Below the pieces are notes generated by a model. That model searched no databases and had not been told where the DNA came from. It was given only the letters and a program-made list of their open reading frames with translations. From positions 23,163,038-23,227,037 of the forward strand of contig JANAVB010015600.1 in the NCBI GenBank assembly GCA_029216955.1: DNA of 64,000 nt, in the 5' to 3' direction. This DNA is from Iris pallida. Taxonomy: Eukaryota; Streptophyta; Magnoliopsida; Asparagales; Iridaceae. This document shows positions 22,043-33,870 of the stretch, one piece after another. Each line of letters begins with the position of its first letter. Position 1 is the stretch's first letter. Both the position numbers and the translations under genes were made by a program.

Positions 22043-22143
22043 GTAATCGTGTATCCAAGGGCGCCCCTAGAGGATATTATAGGAAGTGTCCGCATCTATG
22101 ACGTAGCAGGTTACTTCTGACTAGAGATCGCCAATTTGGTACT

Positions 22144-22727
22144 TTAAGCGAATCTTCTCGATCGGATAGCTCCTGCCCGAATTGAAACCGCTGATGGCGG
22201 TGCGTTGGCGTCAGGCGATGCATAGGAATGCGGGAGATGATGTAACAGACCCTTCGAAATGATGCTTATGGAAGAACCATGATCAATGTGCATCCGGTCC
22301 ACCTTTACGTCGCCGATGTATCCAGTATAATATAACGGTCGATCGTGCAGGTCGGTTTTGATGAGCATATCTTGCGGAGTGAAGACAATATTGGGCATCG
22401 CTCTTGTGCAAGCGTTGTCTTGGAGATTTGCAGGCGGGCTCTCTCCTGTGAGGTTGACCTGAGCCAGATAGGCGTCGGCATTCTGGAGTGCATCGCTCAA
22501 AGCCGTGCGAACATCCTTTGAGAGTCTCAGAAGCTCGTATAATGACAATTTGGCCGGTGTGTGGCCAATTACGCCAAGATGTCGAAGTTGTAGGGCCTCT
22601 CCAGCCCCTGCGGTGCCTCTTTTCGGAGGGATTTGTCAAAGCGAGTCTCCTTCGGCCTAGGCTTGTCGGTCGTCGGAGGCTGAGAAGGTCCTGGAGCGTC
22701 AGCAGTAGCTGGCTGATGATCTTCAGT
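22144..22727 (-). pseudogene. Tat1 protease
   Basis: The frame contains DVKVDRMHIDHGSSISIISK at about 22300-22240, with DHGSS as the catalytic Asp motif in the Tat form. Upstream is VFTPQDMLIKTDLHDRPLYY, the usual N-terminal strands. It follows the gag C-terminal part after a TAG near 22727 and a linker with GLERPYNFDILAQL. It frees the Gag and Pol proteins. Confidence 0.85.
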
Positions 22728-23492
22728 CTAGTTATCAGCCACATATTTGGATTGTGCCCCAGACCGGGTAACGACAGCTGTCACTTCTTCGATATCTGCC
22801 GAGATTGTGTGGCAGGATCTGATTTTTCCACTCTTCTTCTTGCGAATGGAAGGTGGTGTGGACTGAGTCACCTCAAGTACCAGGTCCGGATGGACCCACA
22901 TGATCTTCCCCCGTGATATGGTGAGGGGTACTAGACCAACAGCCTGATCCCGAGGAGGTGGAAGATTAGCAATCTCCATCGTTGCCAGAGGGACGGGTAC
23001 CATACCGTCTTGAGTCTCCGTTGTAGGGAAGCTGCCGAACTGTACGGATACCATGTTGGCTGCCACGGTCACCTCTTCGAAATCAATGGCCAGGGCATTA
23101 GAATCGATGAGATGTTGGATGTATCGCTTCAGTTGGTAGCAGTCGTGTGTAGCATGGTGGACATAGCGGTGGTAATGGAAGTACTTTGGGCTCTCCATTT
23201 CTGTCGGGCGAGGTTCCCGTCTTGGTGGAGGGAGCTGAATTCTGTCTTCTTGTATGAGCATGTCCAAGATGGGCTTGACGTGGTCGTCTTCGAAGGAGTA
23301 GGTCATTTGCGGCCATTGTTTGTCTGCCGGTTTTGACTCAGGTTTCTGGGCTGTGTCGGCCACCATAGCCTGCTTGCCCCTGATGTCCCGATTGTTGGAG
23401 GGGCTACCCCCATTGTCGTTGTTGGTATTAGGCCGCTTGCCCTTGTTCTCTCCCTCCGAGATGTGCAATCCCAGTTGGCGAGCCTTCTTCAA
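22728..23492 (-). pseudogene. Tat1 gag C-terminal part
   Basis: Continues gag after a TAA at about 23545: LKKARQLGLHISEGENKG, a basic/Asn-rich linker, MTYSFEDDHVKPILDMLI, then YFHYHRYVHHATHDCYQLKR, the modified zinc-finger-like region of Tat gag (C/H pattern, H-rich), and a segment up to KYVADN. It would bind RNA. A TAG separates it from the protease frame. Confidence 0.82.
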
Positions 23493-23543
23493 CCGTTCTT
23501 CGGCGCTAGTGGCACTGATGATAAACGTCTTCCAGTCCTTAAA

Positions 23544-24332
23544 TTAACTTTCACCCATCCAGAGATTGATTGTTGGGAGCAATCTCTTTTGGCAAATTTC
23601 AATTAAGGAGGAATCCAGATTACCAGACGGTAATTTCATTGCGGTTTGGCAAAACCGCTCAATATAGTTCCTTGTCAGCTCCTTCTCCCCTTGGACGACG
23701 TCCATGAGGGTGGACATTGTGACGTCCTGTCCTACTTCGTAGAATCTTTCCAAGAACATGCGCTTGAAGGTGGCGAAGGAGTGGATGCAGTTGTCTGGCA
23801 GGTTGCGGTACCAGTCGAAGGCAACCCTTTCCAATGCTTCGATGAATAATCGCGTAAGGATGGCATCGTCATGGGGCAGATGGTCGGTGGTGACCTCGAA
23901 GTAGGTGATGTACCGACTCACGGAGGTCTTGCCATCATAGGGATTGATGTTGAACGGCTTATATCTTGGTGGGAAAGGGACACCCCTCCATGCAGCAGGG
24001 TATGGTTGCCGTATTCTGAGGTCTTGAGAGGTTTTTCGAGCGTGAAACATGGCTCGAAGCTCCTGGACCTCTCTTCTTGCTTCTCTGACCTCATCCACAG
24101 CGGTGGGAGCCATCATTTCAGGAGGATTGTTACCCGGGTTCGGTGCCGCTGAATTTGAGTCCGTATTGACTACGGGACCCGCGCTTGTTTGGCCAGGCGT
24201 CCCTCCTTGCAGAGTTAGAAGAGCCGCTTTGATCTCGTCTACAGACTTGACCAAGGCATGCAGTATAGCCTCTAGAGTGTCGATGCATTGGCGATCACTG
24301 GAACCCCCTTGGTTGCTATCCGTCATGAACAC
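23544..24332 (-). pseudogene. Tat1 gag, capsid part
   Basis: Starts with a polar segment (DRQCIDTLEAILHALVKSVD), a coiled-coil-like stretch (DEVREARREVQELRAMFH), then the capsid core: RYKPFNINPYDGKTSVSRYI, FIEALERVAFDWYRNLPDN, FATFKRMFLERFYEVGQ and GEKELTRNYIERFCQTAMKL. These are retrotransposon gag (PF03732-like) motifs. The start at 24332 (MFMTDSNQGG) is the first Met of the open frame; upstream 24333-24839 is a spacer in which I recognise no domain. Confidence 0.88.
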
Positions 24333-24839
24333 CGTCCTTACATGAGGAGAGATGGAAGGAACGGTGGAGGACGTGCCCTCCGAGTCATATCCATGTACCG
24401 AAAAGTCATCGGAGTATGTGGGAATGTTCTCCTCTGGTTCGGACTCATGATGAATAGTACCCCAACTTCAGAGCTTGCTTCATCTTGAGAGTCGTGGACG
24501 TCCTCGGGGACGTCGGCATCTGCTGTATCTGATGGGAGAGTTGTTTCCCCGGGGTCTCCTTGGAACATCGGATTATTGTAGATGTTTGGAGGAGGGCTAC
24601 CCCAGTTCCAGCGACCCCCAGTAGTGTGGATGATGAATCTCCCACTGTAGCAGATTTTGTCTTCGAACGGGTACCTTGGAAAACTCCGGTGGTGGATAAC
24701 CGTTTAGACGACAGTTTCTTAGTTACAGTGGTTGAAATCTTCGGACCGGAGACGTTATCTTCTTCCCTCTCCCATCGGCGGAGATTTTCTGAGTAAACTT
24801 GCAGGAGACAACAGGAGGCGCCTCGTCCTCTGAGCTCGG

Positions 24840-25946
24840 CTATTGTAGTCTTCGGAAGACGGACTGCCGGTCTTCTTTTACTGTCGCGTTGTTGCAACAG
24901 CAGTTGACGATGATTTGGGTGCAGTGACGTCCATGTGAGGACTCTTTGCACACCGAGGCCCCTTCTCTTTCCTTGCGCTTGTGGAGGATAACCTCACACG
25001 GGTCAGATGAGTCTCGAACAACCATGTTTGCTCCCTGGATTTTGGAAGACTTTTTGGAACCACTATGTCCGTTTACCACCGGGGCCGGGACTCGATGAGT
25101 GGTTCTGTACAACTTCCCATCAGAGGCCCGCATAACGGTACGTGGAACGCTCGGATGGTCAGAGGTTGGGACAGCCGACTGAGCTCGCCAAGCTCGCGCT
25201 GCCCTTGACTTCTTCACTCTAGCGCCCGAAGGCGCATAGTAGGAAGAGTCAAAGTGATGCCATAGAGAGTCAGAAATATTCTCTTGGGCACATGAGAGAT
25301 CAGGACCATAGGAGAGGCGATCAAAGACTGAGCCTGAGCTGCGTGGAGCAGGCAGTATGCGACTGGAGTCAACAGTCTTCATGCGGCAGGCAGTTGTGAC
25401 CGCATAGGCTTTCTTCATGCGGCTGGAAGTTCTAGCCGCATGGATATTCTTCATGCGGCTGGCAGTTTCAGCCGCATGAGCATCATGCATGTGGCTGGCA
25501 GTCTTGGCCGCATGAGCATCATGCATGCGGCTGGCAGTTTTGGCCGCATGAGTGTTCGGCTTCTTCCTGGAGCACTTAGAATCACTCTTTGTCCCTGCAA
25601 GTCCAGCATCGTAGTGCTTTCCTCTGCCGGACTTGGGGACAACAGAGTCCTCTATGGCTTGAAGTGGGGCCGCATGAGAGTCGTCTTCGCCGTCTTGGAC
25701 AGCAAAGAGTACTCCGTCCAGGGCTTGGGGAGGAGCAAATAATTTTGGCCTCCACTCCCTGCGAGCCTTCATTGTGCGGGTTTGCTTCTGGACCGGGCCA
25801 GCGCTCCCGTCGGAGAGCATTTCTTCAAACGCCTGTTGGTCGAAGCGGACGACCATCTTCTGTTGCGTGGAGCTAAGTTTGGCTGCATCCGATTGCATCA
25901 CCAACTTCTCAGCCGTGGAGAAGTTTGTCCCCAGCTGAGTCGCCAT
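24840..25946 (-). CDS. ORF1 of Tat1, upstream of gag; unknown function (368 aa)
   Basis: An open frame with no internal stop, starting inside the PBS (MATQLGTNFSTAEKL) and ending at 24840. An upstream in-frame Met lies in the LTR end, but the PBS-embedded Met is chosen because Tat2 has its equivalent there. Early residues include FDQQAFEEMLSDGS, shared with Tat2 ORF1. Residues about 130-190 form a 12-residue repeat (HAAKTASRMHDA and variants, five copies). The C-terminal part is basic and ends with a Cys-rich stretch (CCCNNATV). Ogre/Tat elements are known to have an ORF1 of unknown function before gag. It is the best-preserved frame of Tat1. Confidence 0.75.
   Translation of the reverse strand: MATQLGTNFSTAEKLVMQSDAAKLSSTQQKMVVRFDQQAFEEMLSDGSAGPVQKQTRTMKARREWRPKLFAPPQALDGVLFAVQDGEDDSHAAPLQAIEDSVVPKSGRGKHYDAGLAGTKSDSKCSRKKPNTHAAKTASRMHDAHAAKTASHMHDAHAAETASRMKNIHAARTSSRMKKAYAVTTACRMKTVDSSRILPAPRSSGSVFDRLSYGPDLSCAQENISDSLWHHFDSSYYAPSGARVKKSRAARAWRAQSAVPTSDHPSVPRTVMRASDGKLYRTTHRVPAPVVNGHSGSKKSSKIQGANMVVRDSSDPCEVILHKRKEREGASVCKESSHGRHCTQIIVNCCCNNATVKEDRQSVFRRLQ
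25380..25560. repeat. 36-bp minisatellite inside Tat1 ORF1 with inverted GCCGCATG arms
   Basis: CATGCGGC (or CATGTGGC) starts at 25380, 25416, 25452, 25488 and 25524, an exact 36-base period. In each unit it is followed about 11 bases later by GCCGCAT(G/A), so every unit can form a small hairpin. In the protein this is the 12-residue repeat. The word is the same as in the LTR. Confidence 0.9.
25928..25945 (-). promoter_or_regulatory. Primer binding site of Tat1
   Basis: The minus strand reads TGGCGACTCAGCTGGGGA three bases after the LTR end. Tat2 has TGATGACTCTGCTGGGGAC in the same place. I cannot name the tRNA with certainty from memory; this type of PBS is seen in Tat/Ogre elements. The ATG of ORF1 overlaps its first bases. 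Confidence 0.75.
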
Positions 25947-25948
25947 CG

Positions 25949-27214
25949 TATTTGCCATGAAATATAAAAGAACAGAACAATTATCGGAGGACTGGACTTT
26001 TACTTCATAATACAAACTCGCTTGTACAAAGAAAGCCTAGGGACGAAAACCTAGGTACAACAATCTAAGTACAATTATTTATTTTAGATTCTGGGGGTGA
26101 CGATAGAGGCTCGAGAAAGCGACGGCAGCTCTGCCTCCTTGGACGATCGGGTGTAGGCTTGGCTCTGGAGAAGAACTGCTTGGCATTGATGAAGAAATGC
26201 TCTCCTTGTTCTCTCTGTATGTGCTCCTCTGTCCTTTCGATCTCTCTATATTCTCTCTCTGATTCTCTGGATCTGGGGTCCGGGGGTTTTTGTAAGGGAA
26301 TGGCACCTTGCTATTTATAAGATTGGGGGACATCATTAGGGTTTGCAATGATTGCCCATTCTCAAAAGTCGGCAGTTAAGGATCAATGAATCTGGGCCGC
26401 TCATCTTGAATATAATAGATTTGAGCAATTAATGTGATTGCATCAAATCTCTGTGGGCAATAAATATTGATTACCATGAATACTCGTGACTTGTGATGAT
26501 CTGCCACGTGTCTAATTTGCTCGATTTGATTTGATCTGGGCACTTATGGTGATTGTACCCATAATTCCAGAAAGATAAGATTGTCACGTGTCTCAATTAT
26601 CATGAAGAGCGCCACGTGTCTCGACTGGGCTGTCTTGGCAGAGTCGTATATGAGCGGGCCGCATGAGGAGGAGCGGCCGCATGAAGATGGGCAACCGCAT
26701 GGGGGTATGCAGCCGCATGCTGATGGGCGGCCGCATAATGGATGCAGCCGCATGAAGATGGGCGACCGCATGAGGATGAACGGCCGCATGAAGATGGACA
26801 GCCGTATAAAGATGGGCAGCCGCATGAGGATAGACAGCCGCATGCTGACGGGCGGCCGCATAAGGGATGCAGCCGCATGAAGATGGGTGGCCGCATGAAG
26901 TAGGCGGCCGCATAAATACAGCAGCCGCATGCTTCGGGGCTCGGTGGATTCTGCCAGGTGTGAAAAGATTTCTCCATTTTCCTAGGAACACGTCTTTATG
27001 TCAGTCATTATTGCGCCTTTATGTCAGAGCTGTCATCTGTCAGAGCTGTCAGCCGTCAGGGCATTAAATGCAGCAAAAGACGAAGGAAAGAGCTGTTGAA
27101 GGCCACGTGGCTCCTCTCTGGGCCGCATGGAATTATTCGAGCCGCATAGACTCTTGAGCCGCATGGGGATCCTTGGCCTCATGGACCTTCTTTATTCTTT
27201 TCCATGCTTCTACA
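25949..27214 (-). repeat. 5' LTR of Tat1 (1266 bp)
   Basis: Second copy of the 13312-14644 LTR. Its 3' end has TA instead of TG (plus strand TATTTGCC versus TGTTTGCC). A TATA box, TATAAATA on the minus strand, lies at 26312-26319 and should drive the genomic RNA. The GCCGCATG cluster is at 26655-26935. By eye the two LTRs show clearly more differences than those of Copia B, so Tat1 is older. Confidence 0.95.
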
Positions 27215-27219
27215 ATAGG

Positions 27220-28626
27220 CTCATAGGATACACAAAATGCCTATATCGTATAGTCAGTTTTCTAATTAAAATCAATACTGCACCTACTAGACCTATTTAC
27301 TAAATTCTAGGATTAAAGTATGTCATAGTCCTTCGTATTAGCTTTCCGAAACTTCAAACGGATCGCATTTTTTGTGTTTGGAAGCTCCCGTAATCGCGAA
27401 AACACCGAAATGCGTTCGTCTTTCGGACAACTGACACTCAAACAGTTTTACAGAAAGTTTTAGAACGAATTTTGCCTATTAATATATATATTGGAAATCT
27501 AACTTCGATACGGTTCTTCTAAAAAAGAGAGATTAATCGGAGTCTTGAGCTAGGAGTTATGATATTTCTAAGTTGCTATGGCTACTAAAAACATGGATGA
27601 ATATTATAACGAATTTGGGTTATTTTGGACAAAAGAAACACATGTATATACCCAAATCTAACCATGTATATCATGAGATACCATGACACAACAACTACGT
27701 ATCCTATTTAGGACACATACACCCAATCTCGACTAAAAAAGGACACGAAAGTTTCTTTGGGGACACGTATCGAACACTTGGTGGTCACAAATTCGATTTT
27801 TCCCAATTTGTATCAAAATACAATGGAAAAAACCTTTAAATAGGAAGAGGAGAGCCTCAACTCCTCTCTAATGGTACCCTAATGTAAATGTGGTCCTAAA
27901 TAAATGTAGTTACACTAATGAAATGAAATGGAAGGGTTTAGAGGGAGATGGATTTTCAATGTAAAATTCCTAGATCTAGAACTCCACCAAGCTTCAAGGC
28001 TCCAAATCCTTCTAATTCCTTCTTAGCTATCCAACAGAAGCTTCTCTTCTCCAAGGGGAAGAGAATGAAAAGATTTTGGCTCAATTTGGAGAAAATTTGG
28101 GTATAGAAGCAATTTAGAAAAAAAGCTCCTAAATTAGGGCTTGAAATGAAAATGGAAAGAGGAAGAAGATGAAGTGAGGCTTTAATAGGAAGGTGGGCTG
28201 CCATATGGTGTTAAATTTAGGATTTGGTTAATTAGGAAAGATCCACTACACCCCTCCCTTTAGTTATGACAAGTTAGGGATTGAACATCCCTTCCTAATT
28301 AGGTATTTAGTTAAGTTTACTAACTAAATCTTCTAATCTAGCCAGATACTAACTAAAGGTCATTAGGCTTGTCTTAGTCATCTAGTTGGATGGTCATGAT
28401 AAGTTATTTTAGGTCCTCTAGGATCACTAACCACTATTCTAGTCCAAAGGCTAACCATTTCAATATATAAGACATATGCATTATTAATTATTTAGATAAT
28501 TAATCAAAATATAAATTCTAGTTTTGAAAACTAATTTGTCACTCAAGATATAATGTGAAATCACACTAATAACAATAATTAGAAAAAAGTCAAAAATATC
28601 CCTATTCCGGAAAAGTGGTGGTTACA
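27220..28626 (-). repeat. Probable old chromovirus-type LTR, right part
   Basis: Continuation of 12188-13306 beyond Tat1. On the minus strand it starts TGTAACCACCACTTTTCC followed by GGGATATTTTTGAC, resembling the start of the complete chromovirus LTR (TGTCACTACCACATTT, GGGTATTTGG). CpG-rich words (GCGAAAACACCGAAATGCG, GGACACG) lie at 27360-27790. No coding. No TSD confirmed. Confidence 0.4.
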
Positions 28627-31600
28627 ACTAGGGATAGGATTGTTGAGAGATTGGGATGGGACAACTTCTACTTCCTGAGACTGATCGTCCTGCTTGATGC
28701 TGTTGAATTTTTTATGCTTTTATTTTTCCTCTCAGTTCAATATACACCAGATATCTCATGGAATAGGCTTCTAACTTCTTATTTGACCTTTGAGACTGAT
28801 CTGGAGCAACTAGCTAAAGACTGACACATTGATGCTTTTCATAGAGACAGGTAATTGTTTATGTTCAACCTTGATACAATCATAGTTAGAAACTCAGTTA
28901 GAAACTTTTATGGGGCATGCAAACAAAATTTGAAGAATATTTAACATATAAGGTAATCAGAGGTCTCTTAGAGAGGAGTCGCTGATACTTAGTAGTGGAA
29001 GTGTAATCTTCTGCATTCTTTGCCACCATCTTATTTAGCAAACTTTAGATCATAGCTAGGTTGACATTTCTTAAATTACTTTTCCTCTTTGTTTCAATTT
29101 TTATCCAGATCCCTAGGTAACTCTGCTTCTTATTCTTATCATTATCACACTCAAGAAGGTTTTTTTTTCCTTTTTCATTCTTTTTATTCTCTGCAAACTC
29201 AAGAAACTATGCTCCTAAAATTTTTGGACTCTAATAAAAGGAATTAAATAATTAGCTCTAATTTCCGCTAATTAGGGTATCAATAATTAGCTTCTTATTT
29301 TTATCATTATCCAGACTTTTGAATTAGACTATTGTCGAACGGAGGATTATTTTTAATTTTGAAGGAAATTACCACGTACCAAATGCACAAGGAAAATACA
29401 ATGGATCTCATATTTCTATGATATAGCTTTGTATGTTTAATGTGTCCATTTGTATTGTGGCTTGTATTAATTTTTCTTTATGATTGTTGAAGAAATTACC
29501 TTTTGTAGTTATAGTAAATATTGTCTCACTGATCTTATAATGTATAAACACATGTCACATATTTGAATATCGCTTCCCATTGTATGTATTCTAATAGCAA
29601 AAAATAGAATCTTCCAGGAATATTTCTTACCCCTTAAGGGCTATCTAGAGATGTGTTAATAGTTTAAGAGAGGAGGAGGCAACAGAGGAGTAGTTTTCCA
29701 GAAATGGAATCTTCTAGAAATCGCTCAATAAGAGAATCTTCAAGTGCATAATCAAAAAGTGTTATGCTTCAATCATGCTAGACTCTCCCAGTCCACCTTA
29801 AATCAGAGTGCATATTGAGGATCAAACACAAGGTTAAATTAAAAAACTTTAATTTCAGAAAATGTGATGGACAAATTATTTAGCTTGATAATTTTGAACC
29901 AACCATAGATATAAATGAACACTATGAATATTGTCCAGCTGACTACTTCAAAGAAGAAAAAAAAAAATACAATTTTGACATAAGGGGTGCTATGCATGCT
30001 CAATATTATAACACAATTAATTACTTAAAATCCAAAGCAGTATTACCAGTTGCTAGATCATATCATACAAAATTCTGCTATTTTAATATAGACTTCACAT
30101 ATACACATTGTACCAAACAAAAGAAATAAGTTTCTTCCATTAAGTTTAGATAGTGGACATCTAATGATATTTCCCTTGGTTCATGCGATATCGGACATCT
30201 AATGGATCTAGAGTCTTAATCTCTCTTTAAAAATCAGACTGAATCAAGCATCACAAATTAAATTATTTCATTTTGTCCTTAAGCTAGTTCGCTTCGATAT
30301 GAACAAACAAGAGCAGAAGCAAATACACGGATACTTGTTTTCTAAAGTGTTTTCGTAATGTCTATATGTTGTTGTTACTCCTGGTTTTTACCTTTGATTC
30401 CTTAGTGTATGTCTACTCCATAATTTCTACAAACAAATATCTATGGGATATGAATTTTGGGTTGCCTTGACAAGATTAGGTGAATTTGTCCATTTTCAGA
30501 GTGTATTGACTTTGGATATTGGTAGGTATGGCTTTACTCGAAGTGCTGTTGCTCATGGAGCAGGGCTGTTGTGATGGTTCCTTAGAACAAGTCAGCAAAA
30601 ACTATTGCCTCTGAAGCCCCAAAAGTTGATCCTATGGGCACTGTTGTTAGTAGTGCTAGTGATTCTTGCAAAATTCACTCAAAGGCCTTCCAGGATTAAA
30701 GCAAGTTGATCTTTTCATGATACATGGCTAATAGCTCAGATGAATCTGAGGTGGGTACATACCTTTTTTCACAAAAATATTATATGAGTTAAAAGAACCA
30801 TAAATTGATTTGTTGTGGCTTACAAGTTTTAGCAAAAATTCTAAAAAGTTAGAAACATGCCAATGTCATAAAGGAATTTCTTTTGATGCAATCTGATCAT
30901 TTTAGAACTTATCTTCCTGTCAATCTCACACCAAGGCCAGATATGCTAACTTATGTCTCCTCTGGCAATAGTATATAATATATACCCCTTTGTTTGGGCT
31001 GAAAACTGATCAAGCCATTGTCTTAACTAAAACCGATCATTCGTCTGCTAGTGAAAGGTCAATGTATTTGTCTTCTATTGTATATGTGTGTACTGTTTCA
31101 ACCTTTATATTCATTTTTTGTTAAATTCTTCAAGCTGCAAGATTATACAAAGTCTTCCACTTGAGAAACAGAGGTGAAGTTTCAGCTTTCAAACGACACC
31201 TTCTAATATCATTGGCCTGCATCAATGAAAAATTCTCAAACTCGGTAAGGATACAACTTTAACATCTTTTTTCATCTTATAGGTGATATTGCAATAATAG
31301 GTTATAGGCACACAAAGTATGTTGTAGTATAACTTTGAAGCCTTGCGATGCTTCGCCCTTGTAAAGTCAACTTGAACAATGCTTAAAAGTTTGAGAAAAC
31401 AAAACATGGAAAAGAGGAAAAGGAATCCAGTCATCTCCATTTTGCTTTTTGGCACTCTCCGGAATCTGCATGCAGTTTGGTCAATATTTGGATCATGTTT
31501 GGAAATATCCTATGGGACTTAAGTTTCTGCTTACATGTGCTTGACAACATTTTGTCAGAAACTTTAAATTGTATTCCATGACCTGATACCATATCATGGT

Positions 31601-31950
31601 ATCGGACCCGTCATAATTGGCAGTTTCTTTGTGTGTGTGTGTTGTTGGGTTGGGGGGGGGGGGGGGGGAGGGTGTTTGGTGGTTTTGAATTTGTTGGTCC
31701 TTGTAGTTTCGGCGGTTATGTAGTTTGACAACCTCCAAGTTTTGGGACCAAATTTGTAGGTTCAATTTTCTTTATGCCACTAGGGCCTTGTTATGGCTAG
31801 ACTTTTGGTTTTAACTAAAGTACATGAGAAATAAGTGACATGCTGAATAGTAATTATCATGAAAACAATAATATAAATAGGTGATATTATACTCCTTATT
31901 TTCTCCAGTATATGTTCTCTTGTTTTCTTGTTGGTCAACAAGCTCATTAA
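28627..31950. other. 3.3 kb without recognised gene
   Basis: AT-rich, stops in all frames at short intervals. The open frame at 28615-28824 has no known motif and is probably chance. A plus-strand G homopolymer is at 31655-31670. It may be the interior of the CACTA element whose 3' end is at 48728, but no transposase motif is visible. Confidence 0.5.
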
Positions 31951-31955
31951 CATGA

Positions 31956-32353
31956 TGTGAGGACCCTAATTTTGAGAATTTTTTTTATATTATTTCTATT
32001 TATTAGACTATATTTAATTCTTAATTAAGACTAGCTTTAGTTTTATGTCGCTTTGATTTTTGAAGCACAATAATCATCGATTTCTCACATCTCCCCATCA
32101 TTGTATTCTAGACGAGAATACACTCAGTTTGATATATCATGTCCCATCCAAATATGTTCCCTTGTGCTATATTTTTTATGTGCAACTTTAGCGGTAAAAT
32201 AGTCATTTTAGTCTCTACCGTAAAATTTGACTAGCTTTCCAATTAGCAATTAAGGCCCAACTTCGATCCTCATTTGACCCAATATTGGTTTTGACCCATT
32301 TCGAGTCTACTACGCACATGTCATTGGTGTGCCACTCAATTGAGTTTTCATGT
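31956..32353 (+). repeat. Chromovirus-type solo LTR, left part (TSD CATGA)
   Basis: Begins TGTGAGGACCCTAATTTTG after CATGA (31951-31955) and is interrupted at 32353 by the complete chromovirus. Its right part resumes at 45141 and ends GGGTGTTACA at 47983, followed by CATGA (47984-47988). Joined, this LTR would be about 3.2 kb. No PBS or gag follows, so it is a solo LTR, the product of LTR-LTR recombination. Confidence 0.8.
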
Positions 32354-33214
32354 TGTCACTACCACATTTCTAGCTTGAGGGTATTTGGTTATTTTTGAAT
32401 TTTTGGGATTTATTTGGAATTATTGTGAATTATTTACATTTATTGGAATTTATGTGATTTTAATATTGATTAATTAAACTGATAAGTGGTATGTCAATTT
32501 GAGACTAGGTTGGACCTTGTAGACTAGCCTAGAACCTAAAAAAAAAATTAAACTGATAAGTGGTATGTTGATTTGAGACTAGTTTGGACCTTGTAGACTA
32601 GAACCTAAACCTAGTTTTAGTGACTTGGTTAGATTATGAAATCCTAGGTTAATTTAAGTTAACCATATTCTAGTTATTAGAATCAATTTGGAAATAGGAA
32701 TTAGAATAGAGAATTGATTAATGACTTGTGACTTCACAAGTCATGATTAGTGATTTAAGCACATAGAGGCCCAAAGCCCAATACCATGTGAACCTAACCT
32801 AAACCTAACCCTAGCATGGCCGGCCACCTAGCCTAGGGAATCCCACCCTATAAATACCCTCTTCCATTAGGGCTAGCCTCTTTAGGAAAGTTTCATTTAG
32901 AAAGAGAGGTATGTACCAACTTCATTAATTCATAGAAATTCCATATTAATTCCTTTTTAATCCAAACAAATTGCAATAGGTTCTAATTAGTGTGTTCTTG
33001 CTATTTGTGGAGGTTTTTCTCAGTTTGTGAGCAATTTGAAGAAGTTTGCTAGCAAGGAGGAACCCCCATATTGGAAGCTTTCCTTGCATTTGGACACCAA
33101 TAGGTAAATTCCTAAAACTTTTATTAGATGCTGTTATTTTTGCATAATGACCTAGATCTAAGTGTCCCCTAGCTAATCCTAGATTTTCGTGGCATTTTGG
33201 ACCCATTTCGTGTC

Positions 33215-33870
33215 CGTATTGGACACGTATCCGACCATAGACCTAAGTGTTTGATGAAATGCCCCAATGGGCACTTCGTTTTGATTTTTGAATTATGTTT
33301 GAATAGAAATTATTGTTTTGATGGGGCTTATTGATTTCTAGTATCCTGAGTTGTTATCGTGTCGTGTTGTATCGGAAATTGGACACGAACACGCGGGTGC
33401 ACCGTGCACGCGAGCCCTGTAGCTCCCCTGCTGCTCGGGGGCGATTGCGCCTTGGACACAGCACATGGACATGTGACACTCACTGGACACGATGGGGCAA
33501 TGACTGACACCACGTGTGTCAAGTCTCATGCGTCCCCGTCTCATGTCGATCGAGCACGAGCTCGTGCACTGGTATTTCACTGACACGCGCCACGCGTTCA
33601 GTCGCCACTGATACGGCCCTAGAATTCTGGACACGACGCACTAGGACACGAATCAGGGTGATGGACACGAAGACCTATCCTAGGCGAACCTAGGTTGGTG
33701 AGCACGAGGCCTTGTTTGGCCTGTGTCAGGTGCATGACACGCGTGCACTTGTGCACGAGACTACACTGCTGTGCAGTGTCCAGTGTATTGATTTTGGGTT
33801 TATTTGACTTGGACACGTCGTGTCACGTTGTGGTAGACACGAGACACCTCCTGGGACACGTGCACACCTA
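33215..33870. repeat. GGACACG word cluster in the chromovirus 5' LTR
   Basis: At least nine exact GGACACG, one CGTGTCC and several GACACG variants lie within about 650 bases, mostly in one orientation. The same cluster is in the 3' LTR at 42095-42750. This zone is clearly richer in CpG than the LTR around it. Confidence 0.85.

Larger units (their letters stand above)
13312..27214 (-). mobile_element. Complete Tat-type Ty3/gypsy retrotransposon (Tat1), TSD ATAGG
   Basis: LTRs at 13312-14644 and 25949-27214 flank PBS, ORF1, gag, protease, RT, RNase H, a second RNase H, integrase, tandem repeats, an antisense gene and PPT. ATAGG at 13307-13311 and 27215-27219 is a perfect 5 bp duplication. Gag-pol is on the minus strand. 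The second RNase H before integrase, the extra ORF1 before gag, the antisense gene and the tandem-repeat 3' region are all known traits of the Tat/Ogre group. Pol has several stops. A GCCGCATG word recurs in the LTRs, 3' region, antisense-gene intron and ORF1. Confidence 0.95.

Noticed and set aside
12188..28626. A confirmed solo LTR split by Tat1
   Set aside because: The end sequences look right, but the outer 5-base flanks (CTACA and ACTAG) do not match, so it is kept only as tentative repeat features.
28615..28824. A small membrane protein (hydrophobic stretch LIVLLDAVEFFMLLFF)
   Set aside because: Single short frame in AT-rich DNA, no conserved motif and no neighbouring gene; chance is the simpler reading.
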